DNA of 64,000 bases from Neoechinorhynchus agilis (GCA_051530055.1 CM121342.1:5270001-5334000), one strand, 5' to 3'. Shown: positions 1 through 12,271, counted from the stretch's first letter. Numbers and translations are program-made. Notes: generated by a model not told the origin, from the letters alone.

Positions 1-657
1 TATTGATTCCTTCTGACGATATTTCCTTTTTTCTTGTAAACTTCGGGTTTAAAAGGTAGGTTTTCTTTTTTTCGTTTTGAGCTGAGGTTTCTTTGCACAT
101 CGTTTTCGTCCCTGATCTTGGAACCTTGCTTTATTTTGTGAAGATAAAATGGAGATTTATTTATTGATTCCTTCTGACGATATTTCCTTTTTTCTTGTAA
201 ACTTCGGGTTTAAAAGGTAGGTTTTCTTTTTCGTTTTGAGAGCTGAGGTTTCTTTGCACATCATTTTCGTCCCTGATCTTGGAACCTTGTTTTATTTGGT
301 GATGAGAAATAGAGATTTATTTATTGATTCCTTCTGACGATATTTCCTTTTTTTCTTGTAAACTTCGGGTTCAAAAGGTAGGTTTTCTTTTTTCGTTTTT
401 AGACCTGAGGTTTCTTTGCACATCATTTTCGTCCCTGATCTTGGAACCTTGTTTTATTTTGTGATGAGAAATAGAGATTTATTTATTAATTCCTTACAAT
501 ATTTCCTTTCTTCTTGTAAACTTCGGGTTTAAAAGGTAGGTTTTCTTTTTTCGTTTTGAGAGCTGAGGTTTCTTTGCACATCATTTTCGCCCTGATCTCG
601 GAACCTTGTTTTGTTTGGTGATTAATTTATTGATTCCTTACAATATTTCCTTCTTTT
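1..657. repeat. Tandem repeat, unit about 160 bp
   Basis: Four near-complete copies and a short fifth one start at about 1, 162, 322, 484 and 628. Each begins with TATTGATTCCTT and contains the block AACTTCGGGTT and the block CCTGATCTTGGAACC. The fourth unit is shorter (about 144 bp) and lacks the TCTGACG segment. Copies differ by a few substitutions and small indels, so the array is fairly young. The array is open at the left window edge. No coding potential is visible. Confidence 0.93.
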
Positions 658-802
658 TTTTCGACAATCATGAATGAGCATTTTCTATGTCTCACGGAAC
701 AAAATGGGTCTCTGAGCAACTTCCTTGTACCAAAGCCAAATCGCACTCGTGGTGCGGCCAAGTTTCTCATCGGCATTTTCTGGACGGTATTATGGTTGAT
801 TC

Positions 803-816
803 GTAACCATGGTAAC
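803..816. promoter_or_regulatory. Palindromic RFX-type X-box upstream of cyclin B
   Basis: The 14-mer GTAACCATGGTAAC is a perfect inverted repeat that fits the X-box consensus GTNRCC(0-3)RGYAAC bound by RFX factors. It lies about 155 bp before the cyclin B start codon on a short GC-richer island. The match is seen directly; use as a promoter element is inferred. Confidence 0.55.
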
Positions 817-843
817 CAAAGCACCTGCCTTTTTGCGGACGGG

Positions 844-878
844 CACGTGACACAATCGCACATGCGCGGGTGCACGTG
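844..878. promoter_or_regulatory. Two CACGTG E-boxes flanking an NRF1-like motif
   Basis: CACGTG occurs at 844-849 and 873-878. Between them lies CGCACATGCGCG, which resembles the NRF1 palindrome. The cluster sits about 95-130 bp before the cyclin B ATG, next to a CpG-rich stretch of CGTCGTCGTCGCC type. This is probably the core promoter region of cyclin B. The motifs are visible; their function is inferred. Confidence 0.4.
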
Positions 879-971
879 TACGCGTCGTCGTCGCCGCCGC
901 CGCTGCCCTCCCCCCCGCTCGCAGCACTTGGCGGTTCGTTGACAGTGATTTTTGTAGATAGTAATTTCAGA

Positions 972-2315
972 ATGCCAGCCCAAACAAGACAATCATCAAA
1001 ACTGAAGGAGAACACGAAAAGATGCACCAGAGCGCCGGGTGGTGCTGCTGTCAAATCGATAAAGTCAGTTGTTCCATCGGCCTCTATCCCTTACCGTGCG
1101 GCGGCGGCGGCGGTCAAGCGCGTGGCTGCAGCTTCGTCTTGCACAGCGAAGGCTGTGAAACTGTCGCAGCAGCAGCAACAACCCAGGGAAAGCCGGGTAT
1201 TGAGACCTTTGAACGCTCAGTGGTTGAACGAAAGACGGACTGTGAGACGAGAAATAAGCAGTGTCGGTGGTAACAAAAGACATAGTCAGGTATTTCCAGT
1301 CAAATACGCCGACGAAAAGGACGACTTCGAATGCAGGGCTTATGCTTTTAGAGTCTACGAGTACCTTAGGGACCTTGAGGATCGGCACAGAGCGGTCGAA
1401 ACTCATCCGGACAAATATGTATGCGCCAAATCGAGGTCGTTTGTCATCAACTGGCTCATAAGCAAATGCTTTTTGTTGGGGTTTTCATTCTTTTGTTAAG
1501 ATTTCAATCAAAGAAAGGATGGTCGGTTTTGTTGAAACATTTCATGTTTTTCCGACATAAAAAGCATTTGGGTAAATATCCACCGGAGATTTCACATGAA
1601 ACAGGAGACACTTCAATTGTCCATACGATATTTTGACAAGTACATTGAGAATGTTCAATATAGTCATGGTGAAGTACAGCTCATAGCATTAACTAGCCTA
1701 TTTATAGCTAGCAAGTACGAAGAAACGTACATTCCCACACTGGACGACTTCCTTTTCTTGACCGATGGATCCTATGAGGTTCAACGAATGCTGGATTTTG
1801 AACAAAGATTCCTTACAATACTAAACTACGAACTAGGACTTCCCAGTCCCATCAATTTCCTGAAAAGAGCCTCCAAAATCAGCGGCGTGAACCATGCAAC
1901 CTATTTGTTCGCCCTCTATCTCATCGAACTCTGGTTTTTTGACCTTGAACTGGTCCGTCAATGGTCACCATCGCATGTCGCAAGCGTTGCTCTGTACGTC
2001 TCAATGGTCGGACACAATGTAGTGCCCGTGTGGTCGCCGGCAGTCGCATTCCATATGAAAGTTAGCGAGGATCAAGTGGAGCAGGACTCTAGAAGACTCT
2101 GCAGCCTCATCGACAAAGTGGACCAATTGGGATGCTCAGCCGTTTGTGAGAAATACACAATCGCTCTAATGAACTACGTCGCAACCAACACCTACATAGC
2201 CACCTTTGTCCTCAGGAGCAATGGGTATCTCAGACCCTCTGTTTGCAGTGGTCGTGAAAATAGAGAGAATATCGGAATTCCTGATTATTTTAGTAGAGGA
2301 TCTAGGAAAAATTAA
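972..2315 (+). CDS. G2/mitotic-specific cyclin B
   Basis: Cyclin B activates CDK1 at entry into mitosis. Two exons (972-1460 and 1575-2315) give about 409 residues. The N-terminus is basic and low in complexity (poly-Ala, poly-Gln). The cyclin box starts near residue 130 with YAFRVYEYLRDLE and FVINWLI. It continues in exon 2 with IHRRFHMKQETLQLSIRYF, then IASKYEE, DFLFLTDGSY and LNYELGLPSPINFLKRASK, which match mitotic B-type cyclins. A C-terminal cyclin fold follows. I chose the ATG at 972 because it directly follows an acceptor-like TTTCAG and the frame upstream is GC-rich promoter-like sequence. The exon junction aligns without gap to cyclin B (WLI|NIH), but the intron is not GT-AG (see the separate entry). 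No clear RxxL destruction box was identified with certainty. Confidence 0.9.
1461..1574 (+). other. Non-canonical inverted-repeat intron of cyclin B
   Basis: The 114-nt intron is placed by the ungapped cyclin alignment WLI|NIHRRF. No GT donor and AG acceptor pair preserves that reading. CAAATGCTTTTT at 1463-1474 is the exact reverse complement of AAAAAGCATTTG at 1559-1570, so the ends can form a 12-bp stem. The intron is flanked by the direct repeat TAA (1459-1461 and 1573-1575), so its exact ends are ambiguous by up to three bases. In-frame stops occur inside. Confidence 0.75.
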
Positions 2316-2379
2316 CAGTGTGCTAATGTGAGTGATCGCGCATATCAACAACGACGACGACGACGAACACATAAACGTG
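2316..2379. other. Short spacer between convergent cyclin B and FNTB-duplicate region
   Basis: A short convergent spacer with a run of GAC/GACGAC triplets. No gene is visible. Confidence 0.4.
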
Positions 2380-2692
2380 AATTTTATTTCTGCTGAGGGG
2401 CAGGGAGGGCCAAGCCGTTTTTTGTTGTACAGAGGATGAACAATGCCGTCTTCACTCTTGTCGTTCAAATTTCGGATAAGCTTTGGCTTTTGCGATATTC
2501 TTTTATTCCAATTTCTTTTTTGAACAGATCTAAGCTTAAGCCACTCAATGTGTAACAAGTGTGGTAATAGTCCGGACTTCTAAATGGATTCTCCGTGTGG
2601 TTCGTCTTCGATCGGTTTCAATGGTATTAAAACGTGAAATGCGATTACTTTTAACCTGCTAGAAAAAAGCTATTCGATGCACACTCAGAATA
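2380..2692 (-). pseudogene. Partial duplicate of the last exon of farnesyltransferase beta
   Basis: This segment repeats the terminal FNTB exon and its preceding intron (2832-3145) about 450 bp further downstream in gene order. The intron end, the splice acceptor and the zinc-site segment DYYHTCYTLSGLSL are intact. The sequence then diverges: a short unrelated stretch replaces the middle, and homology returns in the tail near SEDGIVHPL. It could be a decayed duplicate exon or an alternative last exon. It keeps the histidine that serves as a zinc ligand in the family. Confidence 0.7.
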
Positions 2693-2831
2693 TTTTTCGA
2701 ATATTCCCGATTCGACCGAAAACGATTGAATTGGTGAAACGGAGAGCAGCATTTTTTTTCAAAATTCAAGACTATTACCAAAAAGACTAAAGTTGCCAAC
2801 ATCATCTCAGACAAACACATAAACGTGAATT

Positions 2832-4561
<1,730 letters not shown>

Positions 4562-4658
4562 CTAGAATTCTGTTGAAACAATATCAAGTCTTTCTTGAAA
4601 GAAAATATTTCCGAGAGCTTTCACCGTCTTTTTGAGGAATCTAAAAAGGAACGTGAAA

Positions 4659-4871
4659 ATGCGTGTTAGGAAATCCCGTTGGAATTATCTATTTCTGGGG
4701 AGAATCGATAAAAAGCATGATCACTTCGATCTCGATTTCCCGGACGGTTGGGAAAAGTTTTTGTACCGAAAATGCGAACAAGAAAGGCGACAAAGTCCCA
4801 GCTCAATAGTCGGGACGAACTTTCCGGTTCGATGTCGCTACTTTAATAGTTGGTATTGGATTGTCGACTGA
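4659..4871 (+). CDS. Small hypothetical protein divergent from FNTB
   Basis: An open frame of about 70 residues (79 from the upstream ATG at 4632) begins 70-100 bp from the FNTB start on the opposite strand, suggesting a shared promoter region. It is basic and aromatic-rich (RNYLFLGRIDKK-like N-terminus, WEKFLYRKC, RCRYFNSWYWIVD) with no signal peptide. An AATAAA-like element follows near 4938. I do not recognise the family. It could be a chance frame. Confidence 0.3.
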   Translation: MRVRKSRWNYLFLGRIDKKHDHFDLDFPDGWEKFLYRKCEQERRQSPSSIVGTNFPVRCRYFNSWYWIVD

Positions 4872-5097
4872 TTTCTCAACTGCATGTTGACTCTTTGACG
4901 CGAGTAATCTCGCTACACCTGTAATTTTCCATTCGCCTTAAAATAAAGTAGAATTTCACAAGATGGTAGTGAAAGAAGATTAAATCAAAGGGGGCAACGA
5001 AATTCCATCAATGTACTAATTTTTTGTTGTTGTGAATGGGACGCTGTGATTCTTCCACGTCGACACAAAAAGTCATTTTCTCGCATTGCTTCTTGGA

Positions 5098-5425
5098 GGA
5101 AACTCACTGATGAGTCCCGCCTCGTCGGGAGGTATCTGAGAATCCGGACGAATGGAAACTTTAACGTTTGCGATAGATTCTTTCTCTCCGTACAAGGCCG
5201 ACGGTCCACCGAGGAGACGAAATAACGCGTGTTGGAGGGAAGAGGAAACTCACCAATGAGAGTCCCGCCTCCTCCTGGAGAAGTATCCGAGAATCTGGAG
5301 GGGGCATTGAGCACAGACCAGCACCGTCCCAGACCAATGAATCGGCGATGGACGGCGGGTGTCCATTCGGCCGTTTATGGAAAAATATCTATCAAAAGAC
5401 TCCCGGCTGAGCCACATATGAAAAA
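5098..5425 (+). repeat. Dispersed foldback-type repeat, rearranged copy with a doubled core
   Basis: This copy shares its right half (about 5297-5424, including GGGGGCATTGAGCACAGACC and the GGATGGACGGCGGGTGTCC-like block) with the element at 20870-21190. The core block, AAACTCACTGATGAG followed by TCCCGCCTCGTCGGGAGG, occurs twice here, at about 5098-5152 and in a diverged form at 5246-5300. The left inverted arm seen at 20.9 kb is missing. Most small open frames here are antisense or chance frames. Confidence 0.75.
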
Positions 5426-5742
5426 TTCTAAAAAAAATCGTTCCTATTTAGTTTCAAGATATTTGTGCCAAAATGGTCCACGATGTGTGGTGATCTTGAA
5501 TCAAATCGCGTTTTTCACTGATAATTGAGGATTATGGTTCGCGGTCCGAGAAATTTGCGGAAAATCGGCAAAACGTTGCGTTTCATTGGTCCACAAATTC
5601 CCTCCTCCCCGCTGACATTTTCTAGGTTTGAATTTTCGCCTACTCTTACTCATTCGAACAAACCCAAGTGCTCATATATTTAGCACGAACGAGTTTTTTA
5701 AACGACTCGAATGAGTTCAAAAACTCTACAAAAAAAAGGAGC

Positions 5743-6892
5743 ATGAGTTCGGATTTGCTCTACAAAAGTATCCAGGAACTCTGTGCTCAATTTTCTTGCC
5801 CATTTGTCGTCCGATCCGAAGACTCCGGCGATCTCTGCATCGCGTACGAGATAATCCAATCGAATTACGTTCATGCCAAATATTTCCCAAACGACTCATC
5901 GACCAATTATGACCACGTTGGCATTCCTATGAGATATCCAGGTACGTCTCCTTTAAAAGAAACCCTATAAAACGTCAAGTTTATAAAGGACCCACTTTAA
6001 AAGTGAATACTTTGCACCCGAAAGGGATGGGGAAGCGAATCATGAAAAAGCTTTTTAACGAGCACTAATTTGTTGGAAAATTCCACAAAAAATTATTTTT
6101 TTATGAATCTTTCAACGGCACAAAACGTGCAATCACCACCGTCCGCAAAATCTTAGCTTCTCTCCTTCATCGGCTGTCGCTATAACGCTAGCAGCATTGT
6201 TTCGTAACAACCAAGCTTTAGAATCTTTCACTTTAAGTCCTTAAATATTGCCATTAATGGCAACTTTTTTTACGTTAAAGTGCCCATTTTCAATTTATTT
6301 GAACAGCCTTGTTTTCCGAATAGGTCTCTTCTACATCGTTCCAAACGACAATTCTGAGCTATTTGGCGGTCTCGATAACGAAACTGATCTACGCGCCCTA
6401 AATGAAAAACTACAGATCACTCAGAGATCTTCTAAATTCCTAGTTAACAAATCACTGAAGTGCTATATGCTCCAAGCGGACGATGAACAGTCTTTACGGA
6501 AAGTGGAATATAATGTTGAACCGTGTAACATTGTTCGCATTGGTAGTAAAACTCTTTCCGTGACCTATTTCGAAGATCCAAGCTTAACTTCAATCCTGAT
6601 CAACTTCTTCTTCTTGTGCAAAATCGATCAGAGCATTCCTGTTCGCGATAAAGCTCTATCTGTTGCTGTAAATGATTTTAATCTGCTTATATCGTTAAAC
6701 ACCGAAGAACAAATCGATCTTGTTCCTGTTGCGTCGTATGGATCCACTAATATACACAAGTTGCACACTATAATGAACATACCGGGAAGTGATTGGAAAT
6801 CGGGTATCAGTTTTAATGAACCTAATCGACTTAGTGATTTTGCGCCACTATGGGTCTTGTTTCCCATCTACGGCCACAAATTAAGAAATTAG
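5743..6892 (+). CDS. Unrecognised protein, two exons
   Basis: Exon 1 (5743 to about 5951) encodes MSSDLLYKSIQELCAQFS and continues to IGIPMRYPG-type sequence. Exon 2 (about 6307-6892) encodes about 195 residues containing GLFYIVPNDNSELFGGLDNE, with balanced codon usage and no low-complexity sequence. It looks like a real globular protein with no signal peptide or membrane segment. The joining intron (about 355 nt) ends in TTGAACAG, but its donor is weak (AC|GTCTCC); alternatives cannot be excluded. I do not recognise the family. Confidence 0.5.
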
Positions 6893-6970
6893 TCAACGTC
6901 TTGTAACACCAATCATCTTTTCGTTCAAAATGGTGTCTAACGGTTTCTTGGTTCGCCTTTAAAAATATGG

Positions 6971-7576
6971 TTGACAAAGCCGGTGCTGAGGGTGATTATA
7001 GTAATGAAAAGAGTAGAGAAAAGCTTTTCCCAACTACTTCCTGTAAGCACAGCATTTGGTGCTCCCGTTAGAGTAAAACTGTATCATTCAGGGCATTATT
7101 TCATCAATGAAGAAAGCTTCACTAGGGGTTGGTTTGAAATTCGAAGTAGTCGAACTGAGCAACTGGTTTGTATGTACAACCTCAAATCAGAAAGTGCGCA
7201 ATTGGTTTCGATCGATTCAAAACAAACGTACAGTTATTATGGCCACTACGAAACAGTTCGTTTGAATATCAACGAACACGCACTAAAGAGACGATGCTTA
7301 CAGGAATCTTGGACGTATTTGCATTCTATAAGCCCAGTTAATGTGCCTAAGGTTGGACTTGTCGCACCAACCAACACTTCAACACCGATAATCAAGTTAC
7401 GTTCAAAACCAAAAATCGAAAAAGCACTATTCAGTGTATCGAGTGACCTAGAGGAGGCTAGGAAACGATTTAAAAGCCGAAGCGTATCTGAAAATGAAGA
7501 AAAGAGCACTTGTGAACAAGATGAAGCTGAAACCTTCGACGAACTCGAGTCCCATTGGAAAGGTAATATTGTCTGA
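6971..7576 (+). CDS. Unrecognised protein or 3' exon of the preceding gene
   Basis: An open frame of about 200 residues starts about 80 bp after the previous stop on the same strand. It has a globular N-terminal half (for example FGAPVRVKLYHSGHYF and TRGWFEIRSSRTEQLVCMY) and a charged, likely disordered C-terminus rich in Arg, Ser and Glu. An AATAAA-like signal lies near 7607. It may be the last exon of the 5743 gene, joined across a short intron, or a separate downstream gene. The family is not recognised. Confidence 0.45.
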   Translation: MTKPVLRVIIVMKRVEKSFSQLLPVSTAFGAPVRVKLYHSGHYFINEESFTRGWFEIRSSRTEQLVCMYNLKSESAQLVSIDSKQTYSYYGHYETVRLNINEHALKRRCLQESWTYLHSISPVNVPKVGLVAPTNTSTPIIKLRSKPKIEKALFSVSSDLEEARKRFKSRSVSENEEKSTCEQDEAETFDELESHWKGNIV

Positions 7577-7660
7577 ATTTAAATAAGAACACACAAAAGT
7601 GATAGAAATAAATTAGAGTATTCGAATCCACCTGATAAAATTTTTTCACTTTTTTGTAAT

Positions 7661-7888
7661 TTAGTGATTCAAACGAAGATTAATCCAAATACGAGGAATA
7701 ATAAATCTTAGCAGAATTTGACTATATTGTTGCCTACGGCGTTCTTCGGCACGCAACCATTGTTTCCTCTGCAATGGCACATTTAAGGGATTCTCGTGGA
7801 CGATCTCTATACCGAGCGCTCCAACTACACACCAAGGAGTTAATCCGATAAATTCAAAGGCGAATTTTTTAGTTGTGATGTTTCAACC
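7661..7888 (-). CDS. C-terminal exon of an unrecognised gene
   Basis: The minus strand is open from about 7888 to a stop at 7661-7663. It encodes KKFAFEFIGLTPWCVVGALG, then ENPLNVPLQRKQWLRAEERR and a tail with IIPRIWINL. The first part resembles a membrane-associated segment and the second a basic amphipathic helix. It is too regular to look like chance. It may join to the membrane-protein exon at 8159-8491, but no splice pair was established. Confidence 0.4.
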
Positions 7889-8158
7889 GTCCTTTTTTTT
7901 CTGAAATTCATGTATAATGTGATTTTTTCGCTACATAAGAACTAAAGAATTTACGAATATGTTCGATCGATGGTGCTTAAAAACTACAGAGTATTGGGAG
8001 ACAAAAAGGTTTTTTTGGAAACTACTGCTAAAATGCAGGAAGATTAGAATGGTTTTAAGGACTTCTGTAAAGAAGTTTCGTTAGAAAGCGAAGATTTTTG
8101 TGTAGTGGCAGCGAATAAAAACGCGTTTTTTTGGTTTACTGTTTGGTGTTATTACACA

Positions 8159-8491
8159 CTAATGAACAAGCTGTTCGTTTCCTTGAATAGATAGCACACT
8201 TTCTGCATCTATTCTATTAAGTGTCCGGAATCGCAGCATTCTCGCTTGTTCTCCGTAAATAGTATCCAATCGATTATATTGATTTAGCAACAGGAGCAAC
8301 TGATACAGCAGCATCCCAATGTGTAGCAAAGGCAATAGGGCCTGTATGAAATGGTGCATACTGAACAACAAGGAACACAGCAACAACAAGGGCACGACGA
8401 TAAACAATAACACACCGCCATTGGAACCTATCCTCGAATCGAGTAAAAAAGTTCTCGTTGGTTGTTTAAGGAAAACCCACTCTCCTTCCAT
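8159..8491 (-). CDS. Putative membrane protein exon
   Basis: An open frame of about 110 residues carries one long or two closely spaced hydrophobic segments (GVLLFIVVPLLLLCSLLF and LPLLHIGMLLYQLLLLL), then a polar segment YNRLDTIYGEQARMLRFRTL. This suggests a one- or two-pass membrane protein with a cytoplasmic tail. It is upstream, on the same strand, of the exon at 7661-7888. No family was recognised and splice links are unproven. Confidence 0.4.
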   Translation of the reverse strand: MEGEWVFLKQPTRTFLLDSRIGSNGGVLLFIVVPLLLLCSLLFSMHHFIQALLPLLHIGMLLYQLLLLLNQYNRLDTIYGEQARMLRFRTLNRIDAESVLSIQGNEQLVH

Positions 8492-8737
8492 TTATGAACA
8501 CGGCAGCCAAAAATGATTGCAGCTTCATTCATCAGACGGTGTACAATTGATTTGTAACTTTAAAATTGTGATTCATCCATGTGAAATGGGCGGTCTGTTA
8601 CCGAAATGCGCAGAAAAATGACACAGAAACAAGAAATAGTCAGTCCTAGAATTACTCTTTTCATCAAATCAAGTTTAACCATCAATATAGTAGTCACTTT
8701 TTTCCTGTTGCCCAATTTTTTTTATTCAAAACACACT

Positions 8738-9030
8738 ATGGCCAAGTCCTTCGCTGATTTACTGTAGCGACCGCAGCGTCGGAAAACGGCAACGTTGAGC
8801 TGAATGCGAGCTTTCATTTTGTGCCTTTCGGGATCGAAACGTCCGTAGCCCTCAGAGAATCCGCAGTTTCAGATATAGCAAAGAGGTCGATGGCGATGAA
8901 AAGGGACCCGTGTGCGACATCTATCCTTAACCAAAACGTCTCCCTCGCAGTATGCTGCCAGCGTGAGGAAAACCGCGGCTACACAGAACATTATCTTCCA
9001 AAACTTGTAAATTTTATCAAATAAACAACA
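8738..9030 (+). mobile_element. 5'-truncated LINE 3' end (family B)
   Basis: About 290 bp nearly identical to the reverse complement of 35815-36110. The shared frame encodes ASFHFVPFGIETSVALRESA and NQNVSLAVCCQREENRGYTE, the tail of a non-LTR retrotransposon protein. This copy has lost about 19 bp relative to the 36-kb copy (around 8765) and differs at a few bases. It starts abruptly, as is typical of truncated target-primed insertions. Both copies end at the same place, CTTGTAAATTT. Confidence 0.85.
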
Positions 9031-9806
9031 GTTACAATAGTTGATTTCGTCTCGTATGTCGAATGTTCGCTCATTTATCTTTATCGAAATAAAATTGGTT
9101 CTTTTAGGCTACCATTGAACTTCGAACCTACCAACTCAACATGCATCCCAAAAAATGGCGAAAATTCAAAAGATCCCCTGAACGTCCGATAAATCTTCCA
9201 AAATGAACTATTTGATTGTTACGTATACACAACTGAAGTGTAAAGACGATAACGTTTTTGTTTTGGGCAGGGATCTAGATTGTGATTTTCCACTGCGACA
9301 CTTAACCTGTTGTTTTTGCCAAGTTTTAAGGAATGCAAGATTATTACGATATTTGTGGTGTGCCTATGACAGAAATAATGACCGAATCCTGCTTATCCAC
9401 TAAATTTTCGCATTATGACAGAATGATAATTTTAACTAAATCAAAGTCAACACCAAACGTCTTTTAATTGGTGAATATTCAATGTTCTTCAAATCCGTTC
9501 TTATTAGTAGTAATAAAAAATATGGAGCCGATCACGGTCGACGGTTCACTGGGAAATGATGATGATTTAAAAGCCATCATTGATCGAAATCTGATACACG
9601 ATCAAACAACCATTCGTTTTTGATGAGTGCTAATTGCCAAATTAGTAATTAACTGACTGGATCTCAAGCAATGCTCAAACAATATTCTGTCCATTCATAA
9701 AGATGCCTCTTTTACCCAAATACTTTATTTTCTTTAAGTGGTATTTTAGAAAATCTTAAGGCCCGCAAAACACTTGATATACAAATAGAATTTCGAAGAC
9801 GATCCA
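9031..9806. other. No gene recognised
   Basis: AT-rich spacer. An open frame at 9203-9403 (+) of 66 residues has no recognisable features and could be chance. Nothing else stands out. Confidence 0.4.
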
Positions 9807-11560
9807 TTAATCGTTGCGTGTTGCGCCTTTGGGTATTTTTGGAACGACAACTGTTGTCAACGCGGATGAGGTACTACTCAGAAGTATATCCTCGATAAAT
9901 TCCTCGGCAAATTTCTCTGCGAAGCTTTGTTCATTAGACACACGACCATTTGACCCGTCATTCTTTATTTCAAAATGTTCTGATTCCTTACGTTTGTTAA
10001 CGAATCTCCCTAACCATGTCAACCGACCGAATGCAAGATCACTGTCCCCTGTCGGTTTACTGGAATCTATAGAATGACCGGATAGAATACTGAGTTCGTT
10101 GAGAAATGAGAGATACGTTAAGCTCGACTTAAATTTTAAGTCGATGACCTTAATATGAGGATAAAGAACTTCGATCTGCCAAAAGTTTGATCAAACGTTT
10201 TGCATTATTTGATAGACGATCCACATTGCCTGATCGAATGTATCTGCTTCAATGTATCGTCCCTGCTGGTGGGAATCGATGATGCCCTTAATGTGCAGAT
10301 TAGGACTTAGGCAACATTCAATTCGAGTCCGTAATGCCTCATCCAGACCAAGATAGTAATTACCCTGAGGACTAATGTATCTATGTTCGCATTTTTGACT
10401 TTTGTTTCGGGCAACAAATGGACTTACTTTCGATATATGGATATTCCATCCAGGAGAACTTCACTATATTGCTTAAACAATTTATTTCTTACGCAATATC
10501 GGAAATCATCCGACGCAAGCCAAAAGGAGAGAGCATTTGTTAATTTCGTGCTTTCACAAAACTAAATCAAAGTAGACGGTTGATATCGACATAAACCTAC
10601 CTCTCTCAAGTGTCGCAATGAGTGTTCATAATAGATTAAATCAGCCAAAGTGTATCGATGTTCCCTCAGTATTTGACGTTGATATCGATAATGGTAAATG
10701 CTCTTCTGGTAGGCAGGGAAAATTTCCGCCTTGATTCGACTTTCGACTTTTTCATGAAGTCTCATCAATCGGTCAACACAACAGTCCGAGAAGTCTTGTT
10801 CTAAAGTTTTTCAGAAAACTATGAGCTTTAAATAGTTCGCTTTCGCGTTTATAACCTCATTAATTGTGCGATTTCTACTTGCATTAAAATCAATTTATCG
10901 TTTTAAAAATCAAATATGGTTGCAATTCGGTCACATATTTTAAAAAGAATGCGAACTAAAAGTTCCTATCGTTTCACAAGTTTTACTGATAAAAGTCGAA
11001 ATTTCGATTGATTCTTTATCCGCCGACTTCGCACTTAATTATGGCTTCTACCATCACAAATCATTTTAACCTTGTAAAATTGTAAATGAAGGAAAAATAA
11101 ATTATGACAATATGCAATCTTCAACGCCTACACAGAACTCACCTGAATTCGAGCACTCTAAATCACGATACCGTGATAGGATCTCGTCGATGTCTTTTTC
11201 ATTTCGATCACCAGAACGAAGAATTTCCTTTGATTCTAGCAAAAACACGAGTGCATTTTGCTGGCGATTTGCGTGCAAGTACAACCAAAAAACTCTAAGC
11301 TCGTCATTGTCTTTAAAAACGAGATCCTCAAAACATCGACAAAATATCGACTTGCGATCAAAATCGGCATTTTTCCAGGTTGAAGTCTGTCTTGATTCCA
11401 ATGCAATTTCCCAATATCGGTCATAGTCAAACAATCTCGTAATGGACATTCCATTTTCAGATTTTACGTCGATAACTTCTTTGAAAGTCAACGATTCCGG
11501 CTGAAACGGGATCATGTGAGAACTGTGAACTTCACCCTCGTCATTCGTTTTCATACCGTA
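9807..11560 (-). CDS. RGS-domain protein with AKAP-like C-terminus
   Basis: A multi-exon minus-strand gene. Visible exons are 11554-11120 (DELRVFWLYLHANRQ and a domain start), about 10800-10600 (RIKAEIFPAYQKSIYHYRYQ), about 10380-10205 (DEALRTRIECCLSPNLHIKG, TFDQAMWIVYQIMQN) and about 10146-9807. The GT-AG join near 10204/10147 restores QNVIDLKFKSSLTYLSFLNE, the typical end of an RGS fold. RGS domains act on Galpha subunits or serve as scaffolds. The tail contains SFAEKFAEEFIEDILLSS, an amphipathic helix of the kind that binds PKA regulatory subunits. RGS plus a C-terminal PKA-binding helix is the layout of D-AKAP2 (AKAP10). The N-terminal end is not resolved. Confidence 0.6.
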
Positions 11561-11599
11561 GTCCGAATCCTCCTGAGCGTCTTCTTTCTATTGGCCATT

Positions 11600-12271
11600 C
11601 TCTGTGCTAAAATGTTAACCATCCGGACGAGAACAATTGTTGACGCTTCAAAGCGAATGGGAGGTGTGCACGTCAAGCAAAAGAAGGGCTGAATCACTTC
11701 AAAACGCCTTCAGTCTAACAAATTTGAGACACTGCTGCTCCTAAAATCAAGGCGTCTAGGTTAAATCGAAGGTATTTACGGACATAAAATGTTGCTCTAA
11801 GATTTCGGCGCGCTGTTTGATGTGAGTTAATGAACACAGAAGCAATTTTGGTGAAGTCTGACTATTCTAAAAAAGCACTCGCTGAATCAGATTTACTGCG
11901 ATCAATCGAATTATCAAGTATTATCAGCTTCAGCAAAGGTTCATAATGCTTGTTCAGACGCATCAAGCGACGCCCGCATCGAGAATGTCACCGTAAAAAA
12001 ATCAAATATCGCATTAAAGTTGTCAGTGACCCAAAAAGATTTCATAAAGTTGGATGCCACAATCAGTTATTGTCTGTTAACGTTAAAAAAGAAGACGAAA
12101 TGTCGCAAGGTGTCGGTGGCAAATTAGAACCACCCAGAATTGTATACCACAATCGGTTATTGTCTACAATTTAGTCAGAAGCGACCTCAAAAACATTTTA
12201 TCTCTAGGTCCATTCCAATTTTTCCATTTCACTAACGTTTTTTTGTGTAAGTGGAAAGTCGCTTTACCACA
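11600..12271. other. Intergenic, possibly 5' region of the LINE
   Basis: An open frame at 11950-12174 (+) encodes 74 basic residues with two similar segments, RFHKVGCHNQLLSVN and PRIVYHNRLLST. It reflects an internal near-repeat of the DNA (CACAATCAGTTATTGTC / CACAATCGGTTATTGTC) rather than a known domain. It could belong to the 5' untranslated part of the LINE at 12.3 kb. No other gene is visible. Confidence 0.35.

Noticed and set aside
670-942. 90-residue open frame upstream of cyclin B
   Set aside because: GC-rich promoter-like DNA is open in several frames on both strands; the product ends in poly-Arg and has no conserved features.
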